NCBI GenBank assembly: GCA_026214975.1
Contig: JAOBSW010000585.1
Location: forward strand, 1-64,000
DNA: 64,000 nt
Direction of reading: 5' to 3'
DNA from: Gentiana macrophylla
Taxonomy: Eukaryota > Streptophyta > Magnoliopsida > Gentianales > Gentianaceae
Shown here: positions 55,431-64,000 of the stretch, piece after piece
Layout of the letters: each line of letters opens with the position of its first letter
Numbering within the stretch: the first letter of the stretch is position 1
Program-made: the position numbers and the translations under genes
Notes under the pieces: generated by a model
What the model saw: only the letters and a program-made list of their open reading frames with translations
What the model was told of the DNA's origin: nothing
Database searches by the model: none

Positions 55431-55763
55431 AATTAAGTTTATCATGTGAATTTTATATCTCGATAAAATTATGTTTCCTTTAATTAATTTAATTTACTTT
55501 GAATCTAAATTAATTATCGTTTCCATACATGTCTAATTAATGTCAATATTAATTATCTACATGTATGCATATGCTAGAAGTAGAATTCATGAATATGATG
55601 CATGGCATGGTTATATCACATAAATAGTCATACAAGAAAATAAATGTGAAAAATAAACCACTGAGATGGACCATTGGTACCCCCGTATCTAATCTATAAA
55701 TTAAATAAATAAACCCCACGTTCATAAAATTCTAATCTTTAATGAACCGCAGCGGACCGCTTC

Positions 55764-56060
55764 TTGGTATATAATTTGCTGGTCCAGATCTGCAATCAAA
55801 GTCCTTCTGCTGAGTTGGTTGAAGATCCTACTTCCTTCATCACCACCCGAGTTCGATTCCTTCGATTTATTTTTTCCGGTCGTAATAATTTTTTTCTCGC
55901 TGCTTTTTTATCGTTAAAGAAATTTATTTATTTTTCGAACACAAAAAAAGGATTTCCGAACAGGAAAGAAAAAAGTTTCAAAATTTTATACAGCCAAGGG
56001 GATTCAAACTCGGTCTGGCCTGACAATTGAACCTGTGACTTGACCATTGTGTTGCGGCTT
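55764..56060. other. Two tRNA-like A/B-box modules in element C leader
   Basis: Plus strand: TGCTGAGTTGGT (about 55809-55820) then GAGTTCGATTCC (55849-55860), spaced as tRNA promoter boxes. Minus strand: TGGTCAAGTCACAGG (56046-56032) then GAGTTTGAATCC (56011-56000). The two modules face each other. They do not fold as a complete tRNA by eye, so they are more likely SINE heads. Confidence 0.4.
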
Positions 56061-56332
56061 TTATTCTTCGTAGTCTTCGTCCGAATTAATTAAATAGCCT
56101 TCGGCCGAAATAAAAAAATTGTAGAAAATTAAAATTGCAAAAAATAAATTACATGATATCCTATACCAATAAAAACGGGTTTACAATAGATCTAACGGTA
56201 AACAGATATCAACCCCAATCCATCTCGTCAACCAAAACATTCAATCGCATAAATTAAATCAAAAGATGCAATTTTATTCTATTCCACTCCTTATTAATTA
56301 ATTATGCAATCAAGATCGAAAAATCGCTTTAA

Positions 56333-56348
56333 CCTGGCTTTGCTACCA
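56333..56348 (-). other. Element C primer-binding site
   Basis: Minus-strand TGGTAGCAAAGCCAGG, a degenerate match to the initiator-Met complement TGGTATCAGAGCCAGG, 2 nt from the LTR. Confidence 0.65.
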
Positions 56349-56350
56349 CA

Positions 56351-58096
56351 TGTTGGATATACAGAAACCCGAATCCGGATCCGATCCATAATTGGATCGT
56401 CATATCTGATTCACAGCACCGATCGAGACACTCGATCTTGCACAGCGGAAGCTACGAATAAATTCGCATTCGATTTTACCACGATTTGATTCACATAAAT
56501 AATTAATGCAACTATGAGAAGGTTGAAGATTTACCTTATTTAAGAGGAATAGTAAATCGACAGATGGAGAAGCCATAGCCTTCATGGATTGTATCTACTA
56601 GCGATGATCGGTGGGCGCCGATCCTCGCCAGAACCTCCTCGAATATGCACTAGGTTTTTCTTCCCTTAATGACTAGAAAAAGAAACTAATTTTTCTCTAA
56701 TTTTTTTCAAGTGTGGCGCAAATTATATGTGTGTATTGTGCTAGGAGGAACTCTCTTTATATAAAAAATTAACTAGCCAAGAGAGTTATATTTTTCACAC
56801 CACTTTTACCTATTCCCACAAGGAAAAGATATTTGCCAAAAGATAAGAGATAATTCCTAAAAAAATAATCTCTTATTTTTCCATTAATTATCCAATAAAT
56901 AGATAATTAATTAATTACACATGTGACATAATCTAGAAAATTTCTTTCCTAACTTATCACTAAATATGGCGCCACATAGCCATTAGTTTTAATAGAAAAT
57001 GTCTTTTCTATTTTATATATTATTTACCAAATAAATAATATTGCATATCCATTAAATAGACCAACTATTTAATTTATTCTCGAGGTTCCATAAATGAGAA
57101 AACACTTGCGTGTTAGGAGCCAATCCGGGAGACGATGGACCTATAACCAAGAGCTACAATAAATTAAATAAAATATTCATCGAACATAATATTTCTACTT
57201 AATTCATTAATTCCGAATTACGCCACCATAAACCAAATCAACTCTATCGATTATAGATATAACTTATTCTCAAAACGTCGAGTCGATAAGTGTCCATTCG
57301 TATAATCACTACATACAGACTAACCCTCCATAGACTATCCGTAACGAAGCAGGATTATTTCCGTAAACCTTCCTTACTACATCTTATCCTTATTTACCAT
57401 TAACGCACTTATGATCAATTAGTTCATAACCAATACAAACTCGCGGATCGATCGGTTCTGTGGATTAACAAATAAGTGGGATTGTCTTTCTACTTCCCGT
57501 AGGAAGGAATGGATTCTATATCTCGTGAGACACACACTTCTCACTCATTCCGCAATAGTGCCAACGGAAAGTGACTCGGATCGCACCTCTTAGCGATCCT
57601 TAACGAACACATCAAACCCTATCCTCGAAACCAAGGAGTATGCAATCCCTTTAGGATTAAGGTTAATCCATATATGATCATCTTGTGATTCAACAAGATT
57701 TGTCAATCACGGAATTATATGAGAAATGCAGATTAAATCGGTCCAGTCCTATATGACTCCCATCATATATAAATGCCCCACTTAGACAACCAATGTCGAG
57801 GGTCCGGATAAGACGGTCACACCATAAAGTGTTCTGGGCGCATTAATGGTGGTTTAATCAATAGACCTCATACTTTTATTAAGTTCACCACGGACTAATA
57901 GTTCAACTCTATCACCATAAACTTAATCCTCATTTGTGGCACACACTAAGTTATATGGCTACATATGATATACGACTTGGGGTTTTCAAAGAGTTGTATT
58001 AAATATAAGCACAAAGCAAATGATAAGATGAAATAAAATCATCATTTATTAAATAAAAACAATTACATAAATTGTCTTTCGGCATTACCCCTAACA
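56351..58096 (-). repeat. Element C 5' LTR
   Basis: 1,746 bp, TGTTGGATATACAG ... CCCCTAACA on the plus strand. It shows the empty site of the hAT insertion found in the other LTR. Confidence 0.93.
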
Positions 58097-58113
58097 CATT
58101 TTACATATAATCT
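58097..58113 (+). pseudogene. Element E pre-integrase, 17-bp remnant
   Basis: After the duplicated target bases, TTTACATATAATCTT continues 'VLYVLQF' with TYNL. It is cut at 58114 by another LTR. Confidence 0.6.
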
Positions 58114-59400
58114 TGTTGGTCCATTGTAAAGGCTTTGGACAAATTTAAAGGGGTGAATAAACTTGCCTCTTAAAACTTTTTATGTAGTTAAGATAACCGA
58201 TATGAGAAAAGGTCTCATTGACTTTTTATACAAGTGAGTTAAATGTAGAGGAATAAATTAATTAGCCTTTAAGTTATGTTGTTCTATTTGAAAGTATGTT
58301 AATGAGTTTTGGTGAAACTCGCTTGGTGCTTGGTGTGAGTTCAATCGCTTTGTATGCAAGAGTTAGATTTGCCGAGATAAGTAAAAATAACTTGCAATAA
58401 AGTAAGTGCGTAAAGTAAATTGCATAAAGTAAATGCACAAATAAAAACACGGTTTTTATAGTGGTTTGTGTGGTGTAATCCTCGTCATTCCACTCTTCCC
58501 CATGATGTGAGGTAAAATTCCACTAGTCTCTTTGAGGTTCTGCTACAAAAAATCATAGTTGATTGTAGTTCACTAATCCCTAGCTTCACAATCTAAACAC
58601 TTGAACAACATGTTGAATTGCTACTCTCCAAAGGCTTCATCGGTCCTTAAAGGGTTGATTTGCCTCTTCACAAACTCCACACACACACAAATACCAGATC
58701 GCAATCACCTGCCCTGACACCCTAGACGGATGCTTCACACCTTGCACTTTGATCAAATCAAAATTGGGTTGAATCAAGTAAGTAATTCACACTTGTAGCT
58801 TCAAGTTTTGGATCTTGATAAGTCTTGAAAAGGTTGAACACCTAGAAGATTTTCGGATTTGTCTTGGTACGCATGTAGATGATGAATGAGAACGATTTAG
58901 AAATAACTTAATTCACGCAGTAAAGATAGTTCGTAATAATTGCACAAGTGTATTTGATCCTTGTTGCTAAGTCAATAAGTCCTTCAGATATAGGTGAACT
59001 CCAACGCTCAAATTTTGAATCCTTCAACGCTCATATTGGATTTTAACATCATCTTGTCGACTTGTTAGTAGCCGCTCGACTTGTCGACTATCGACCAATC
59101 AAAGTGCTTGTTCTTCAACGCTCCAATTTTCCTTGTTAAACTCGACAATGGATTGTGCTTCGCTTGTCCTAATGTTGCTTTTTCAAAGAAAAACAATTGA
59201 GCTTGAGCATTAATACGCTTTTACACTTCTTCAAAAGCGAGATGCTACTATTCATCTGATCCTTAAGTTTGTGAGATCAGAGTAAACCTTTTTTATCTCA
59301 TAAAAATAAATAAGATTATGTCCTTATATGTAACTTAGACCATCAATACAATATCTATAAAGTCATTTCAGGCCATCACAGATTTACCTGAATTCTAACC
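58114..59400 (+). mobile_element. Sirevirus LTR fragment (third family member)
   Basis: It starts TGTTGGTCCATTG and is collinear with the LTRs of D and B ('ggtgaataaacttgcc', 'ccctagcttcacaatctaaa', 'gattcaactcttc'-like, 'catcacagatttacctga'). The last 300 bp or so of the LTR is missing. TTACATATAAT precedes it (58101-58111) and follows it (59401-59411). Orientation is given as printed on the plus strand and is uncertain; D's LTR in this printed direction belongs to a minus-strand element. Confidence 0.7.
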
Positions 59401-60700
59401 TTACATATAATACCCTACTCCCGACCCCTAGGTCCACTGGGGTCATTCTAGGAGGGGTTGCGAAGCTCTCGCCGTGACTTCAATAAAAAGACTATATTCC
59501 CAATATAACAAAATAAATCCGCAAAATAATTCACTAAATCCACAAATGAATTTACTATTACTTCAATAATTAATTACATTACAATAATTCCACAAATGAA
59601 ATACAATAGTTGTAACTAACTATTTTAAGATGCGCAACACGATCCATTTTCCCCTTTTCTCGGTTTTCGAACAATATCTTCGCCTAAACTCTTATTTCCC
59701 TCTATCAAAAACCTGTATACATGTATTTATAAAAGGAAAAAAAAAACAAAGAAACAAGAAAAAATGAGGCGTCAGCAAAGGGCTGGTATGAGCCACGTGT
59801 GCAAGTGTTATACTATATATATAAATAAATAAAGTTTGTTTCAGAAAAATTTCAGCGGAAGTCCTCTTATCTCTGCAAAAACGAGTTAGTAACAATTTTT
59901 GAAATACTAATTGAGCAAGGATAATAAAACAAATTTATAAAGTATATGGTGCACGAGCTTAAAAAGAAAACATGTTTGTTCATTCATTAGTACCAGCTTT
60001 GGCCGAGCCGATGAGTCAAGTACCGCCAAACACCAGATTTACCAATTGGATTTCAACCAGACTCCATGAGAACTAGCCATGCTCGACAACTCCGCCGATT
60101 GTCAAATGAAAAGAATCAACCTTCACCGTGCAAACCTCCTACACGGCTCCAGCCAACTCTTTCCATGCCCTAGACCCACACACCTACCGTCGTGGTCAGA
60201 GCATGAATCTTCAGTGAAAAGGTACCGCCTCCACTTTACGAGTGAGCACTCTAGCATTTGCCGGAAAGACTTCGAGTCAAGAGGCCCCAAGATCGGTGAC
60301 TAGCCGTTCTCCTGTAACAAGAAATCTAATCCCCCTACCACCGAGCTTTGACACTTTCGTGCAATGAGCGAGCGAGCAAGTATTATCCGTCAATTCCAAG
60401 TATCGTTTTATTTATTTATAAAAATGTGCACTAGCTCAAATCAAGTCGTTTAATTTTAAAGAAATCATTTGAAAATAACTTCCGAGTTTAAAAGTCCATT
60501 CAATATAATATACGCAAAATATTTGAAAATAATATAAAACACACATTTGGCTTTATATCAAAATAAAAGACTCACCTCGATTAGTGGAAAACCGCTATAC
60601 ACGTGATCAGTGACATATCTTTAGGAATCTTAACAACGATACGACATCTACTATTTATAACTCGAATTGACATGTAACTGCTTCCGATCATATCATCAAT
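59401..60700. other. Unassigned intergenic DNA
   Basis: No supported gene. 60079-60303 is an open but featureless plus frame in a moderately GC-rich patch. I see no splice context or family for it. Confidence 0.4.
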
Positions 60701-60726
60701 TTTGTTTTGTCTTGTTTTTATTTAGA

Positions 60727-60890
60727 GTAGTGATACATCCACTACTTTTTCAACCAAAACATCTTGCACAACACAATCAACACCACATATTCTGTTGGGA
60801 CCCACCATAAATAATAATTGATCACTTTAATCAGGGCTTGGACACATGTAGTGGTTTGTGCACTACACACAATCAGTAGTGTACATATCA
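60727..60890. mobile_element. Possible MITE, about 160 bp
   Basis: GTGATACATCCACTACT at the left and, inverted, ATGATATGTACACTACT at the right (AGTAGTGTACATATCAT, 60870-60887) are loose inverted repeats. The target duplication is not clear, so this is only a candidate. Confidence 0.3.
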
Positions 60891-60899
60891 TTTTCCTTT

Positions 60900-62811
60900 A
60901 TTTATTTCTCCAAAATCGCTTGGATAATACCTTGACCAAAATCATCACTAGTACATTCTCCCAGCTTTATCTCTTCTTCCTATATTAGTTTGTTACCCAA
61001 AGCCACAAATTCCTAATTAATCCAACGTATCTACTACTCCAAAGTTGTAGCAAAATGTCTCAGTGAATTTCACCTCACGAATCCCTTAATCCCTCTCTCA
61101 GTTGTAATCGCCAACACCTTCGGAAGCGAATGAAAGTGAAATGAAGGGAATGGCGGTGTGGATCGGGTAAGTTCTCCCGAAGAAGACGACGGTTGATAGA
61201 ATCGTTGTGACTCAATGATCCTTTCGAGTGCCGAATGGTGTTTAGCAGGAAGGAGGTACAAGGCGGTTCATGTCTTGCTTATCATGGTGAAGAAAACACA
61301 ATCGTAGATTGTTATTATGGTGGAGAAGACAAAAGTACTTCTGTAGAGATTGTTGGTGATGTTGGAAAGATATTGGACGTAGGAAAAGAAACTGAAATGG
61401 CCGGATTATAGTTATGTATTCGATGACCAGCGTGTGTACATATATTTCTTACTATATATAATAAAAAAGAGAGTGAAGTGGTGACGTGTTCAACTTTGAG
61501 AGCATTTGGTTTAATTATTTCCTCTTCCTTGCAGGCAGATATATATTGCAAAAGTTGTGGGCTTTTCTTTTGGGCCCATTGATGCAGAAATATATAATCC
61601 TCACTTCATGCGTTATATACTCTTGAAAAAGGTAGTTGTTCCCTTAAAAAAAAAAATTTTAAAAAAAAATAATAAAAAAAAGTAAAGAAACTCTTCAAAG
61701 GCACCTGCTCCACCTGCCCCTTGCACTAAATCTGGCGAATTTCTTTGTAATTTTCATCAAATCTGATGTTAGTTACCCTGTTTTACTCAACTACCCCATG
61801 ACATTTACACTTATTTCCTTTTTGCGTCTCAAAACCCATTTAAGTTATGGGGGAATGAGTAAAGACGGGTGTTTTGGAAAAAGAGTTGGGAAAAACGGTT
61901 TGACCATAATTTCCCACATTTTTTAGTTTTTTAAAAAAGAAAATTGTTTAAATATCCCTAAATCAACTCTTATCATTAATTTCTTCATTACTTTTTCTTA
62001 AACCATTCTCCCTTTCATTAATTCTGGTTCTTCTTTCCAAAACAAACTAATTTTACTTTCTCGCTTGGGACCGTGGATGTGAACATATTTTTCCGGCAAA
62101 ATTACCCAATTTCCGGCAAAGAGCCATTCAGAACCCCTTTCTTCTTATTTAATTCTCCTTTCTTCTTAGACCCACCACCCGACCTTTCATTACCTTCAAA
62201 TCACAGGGAATCACAAAGCAATCACAAAGAAACCATCGCAGGGAATCACAACAAATCACAGAGAAGAAGTGCATTGCAAATTGTGCAATTATAGAAGGTA
62301 TGCCATCGAAATTATAGAAGTTTGAAGCTTTTTGATATTTTTTTCATGAAAATCATTCATTTGAAGTTTTCAGAGTGAAAATCTGGTCATTGCAAGTTTC
62401 TCATCGCTTTTTTATAAGGAAATTGCATTCCAATTGTTGGGTTTGTCATCAATGGATTGCTGTCTGACGGGCTTCAAAATAAATTTGGTGGAGCTTAGGT
62501 CAAAGAACCAAACTTAGACATAAATCTGGTTGTTTCAAGTTAGTACTATGTTGATCAACGTTTTCTCATATAGAAGAAAATGTTTGAATATTGCAATCCA
62601 ATCCTTTCATACTCCGAATGTAATGCTTTTCTAGATTTGACTAGCTTTCGATTTCAATTGGTTCAGATCTTTTGTTTTTGAAGTTTTGATTACTTAATAC
62701 ATTAATTTATTTATTGATGCTAAGCCTATAATCTAAAATATATAATCTATGAAGTTGATTTTTTTTTTTTTAAGTAGGTGACTTGTCAATATTGCAAAGG
62801 ACATTCGAAAG
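60900..62811. other. AT-rich DNA, possible 5' region of the ORF at 62812
   Basis: 61070-61261 and 61315-61551 (minus) are open but unassigned. 62190-62260 has five copies of 'aatcaca' words, as in a plant 5' UTR. A T12 tract and AG end at about 62776, just before the ORF at 62812, could be a splice acceptor. No domain is recognised. Confidence 0.35.
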
Positions 62812-63276
62812 ATGGAGATGTGTATTGTGGATCGTGAAGATGAAGTTGAAGTTCTAAAGGCTTACAAAGAAGAAGTTGATAACATTTTCAGATGTGAAGT
62901 GGATAAGGTTGAAGTGGATAAGGTTGATGGTAATGAATTTGCCTTTAATTTTGAAGAACTTGATAAGGAACTGAGGCGATCGAAAGACTATGAGCATAGA
63001 CAGAGAATTTGGAATCCTTGGGGTGTTTATGAACCGATGTTAGATCCTAAAGAATTTGCACGTGTATATTATGATTATGAATTTGAGGACGAAGTGGCTA
63101 TGAAACCATGGGAATGTTATGATTCGAAAATGAGGAAATGGGATACAGACATTCCCTTGAATACTTATCGACATAAGATCCTTGTGTTTAGTATGTTTTG
63201 TGTATGTGGTCATCTGATTTGTGAACATTTGGTTTGTGTTGATTTAGTATGTATTATTATGAAACTTCTAACTTAA
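62812..63276 (+). CDS. Hypothetical acidic protein, 154 codons
   Basis: MEMCIVDREDEVEVLKAYKE is followed by a short internal repeat (CEVDKVEVDKVDGNEF), then ELDKELRRSKDYEHRQRIWN and PWGVYEPMLDPKEFARVYYD. The first 120 residues are acidic and rich in Glu, Asp, Tyr and Trp, and read like a real protein. The last 30 (FSMFCVCGHLICEHLVCVDL) are hydrophobic and Cys-rich, and probably read into an intron. I do not recognise the family. A pyrimidine-rich tract and AG just upstream suggest the ATG may lie inside an exon. It may be the N-terminal exon of a larger gene or a transposon-borne ORF. Confidence 0.5.
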   Translation: MEMCIVDREDEVEVLKAYKEEVDNIFRCEVDKVEVDKVDGNEFAFNFEELDKELRRSKDYEHRQRIWNPWGVYEPMLDPKEFARVYYDYEFEDEVAMKPWECYDSKMRKWDTDIPLNTYRHKILVFSMFCVCGHLICEHLVCVDLVCIIMKLLT

Positions 63277-63538
63277 ACATATTATCCATGGTTTTGTTGT
63301 AATGGTTGATTTGTTTGTGTTTGTATGTAAACCTTGGATATGGTTACATTTTGTTTTTTAAGCTAATCTAGCTCAAATTTAGAACTTTCTTAACAAAAAC
63401 AAGTTGAAGTTCGTTTCACACTAAAACACACTACTACTTGTTTTACGACAAAACAATTTGTAGGATTGTAACATTCTCGTTGATACATATGGTACCATGC
63501 TTAATTAGCTTGTAATTAATCATCGCATCCAAGTCAAG

Positions 63539-64000
63539 TACGGTGGTAAGGGTTCGTATAGGTGCATCGCCATGGGATATGGACCATAACAAGGGTTATG
63601 TGATGTGAATGAGTCATACATAGGGTATTACGGTGGTAAGGGTTCGAGTATAGGTGCATCGCCATGGGATATGGACCATAACAAAGGGTTATGTGATGTG
63701 AATGAGTCATACAAAGGGTATTACGGTGGTAAGGGTTCGGGTATAGGTGCATCGCCATAGGATATGGACCATAAGAAGGGTTATGTGATGTGAATGGGTC
63801 ATAATGGAGGGTATTATGGTGGTAACGGGTCATTATAGGTGCATCGCCATGGAATATGAACCATAAGAAGGGTCATGTGGACGTGAATGAGTCGCATGAG
63901 GTATTACGTGTGGTAAAGGTTAGGTATAGGTGCATCGCTTATGGGATATGGACCATAACAAGGGTTATGTGATGTGAATGAGTCATACTGCTGCAGGGTA
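63539..64000. repeat. 90-92-bp tandem repeat, at least five copies
   Basis: Units start near 63541, 63631, 63723, 63816 and 63908, and the next begins at the window edge. The shared core is 'ggtggtaagggttcg', 'ataggtgcatcgccatggga', 'tatggaccataa', 'agggttatgtgatgtgaatg'. Unit lengths vary, so no frame is kept over all copies. The minus ORF of 99 codons across it reflects the repeat only. Confidence 0.88.

Larger units (their letters stand above)
36148..58096 (-). mobile_element. Element C: Angela/Tork-like Copia with nested insertions
   Basis: LTRs 36148-38599 (enlarged by a hAT element) and 56351-58096. Target duplication CAGTT (36143-36147) against CATTT (58097-58101), one mismatch. Purine tract at 38600, primer site at 56333-56348. 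Pol reads right to left: pre-integrase 41681 to RNase H 38690. Gag is on the far side of Sirevirus D (41688-53480). Without insertions it is about 9.4 kb with 1.7-kb LTRs, as in Angela elements. RNase H text such as CTRPDICYGVGLVSRFQSNP fits that lineage. Confidence 0.9.

Noticed and set aside
55795..55870. Possible tRNA gene
   Set aside because: A- and B-box-like words are present, but I cannot pair an acceptor stem or find an anticodon arm; kept only as a SINE-like module.
60079..60303. 74-codon plus ORF
   Set aside because: Slightly GC-rich but no domain, splice context or promoter; cannot be told from chance.
63534..63833. 99-codon minus ORF with PYPMAMHLY repeats
   Set aside because: Frame is kept over only three repeat units and lost in others; a repeat by-product.
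63539..64000. Regular repeat as a CRISPR-like array
   Set aside because: Units are contiguous with no unique spacers, and the window is plant nuclear DNA.

Overview
This window is plant nuclear DNA, from an angiosperm that is probably a eudicot. The signs are a plastid-targeted SOUL/DUF2358 gene split by introns, dense LTR retrotransposons primed by plant initiator-Met or Asp tRNA, hAT and Helitron remnants, long (TA)n tracts and AT-rich spacers. The only cellular gene I can name is a homologue of Arabidopsis HBP5 on the minus strand (3533-9335). Seven coding blocks are visible. It carries two in-frame stops, several apparent frameshifts and no recognisable last exon.

Layout. 1-2382: leader and LTR of a minus-strand Gypsy element, ending beside a small possible exon. 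3.5-9.3 kb: the HBP5-like gene, with a young 3.8-kb Copia element (A) inside its fourth intron. 9.76-10.03 kb: a hAT MITE. 10.2-26.2 kb: a Helitron terminus and a 'CGGAGGTCGTTCGGA' minisatellite, split by a complete 13.7-kb Sirevirus-type Copia (B). 27.0-27.9 kb: a small Helitron candidate. 28.2-32.8 kb: a local repeat interrupted by a rearranged, coding-poor Gypsy derivative whose LTRs carry palindromes at an exact 22-bp spacing.

32.9-59.4 kb is one nested stack. An old plus-strand Copia (E) was hit in its 5' LTR by a long LTR (S), now solo, and in its protease/pre-integrase region by an Angela/Tork-like Copia (C). C took a hAT element in one LTR and a second complete Sirevirus (D) in its pol. 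A third Sirevirus LTR fragment lies just beyond C. 59.4-64 kb has unassigned AT-rich DNA, one acidic orphan ORF and a 90-92-bp tandem repeat running off the window.

B and D share gag-PR-INT-RT-RNaseH, then a third ORF after pol. Both also carry a short conserved non-coding box directly after the pol stop. No element is clearly autonomous as read.

One caution affects every reading-frame statement. LTR pairs of the same element differ mainly at CTG/CAG trinucleotides, written as CG, TCG, CGC and similar, and the same pattern occurs inside the HBP5-like exons. I infer a consensus-calling artefact at CHG sites rather than biology, so many 'frameshifts' here may not exist. I found no convincing new defence, CRISPR or operon-like system.
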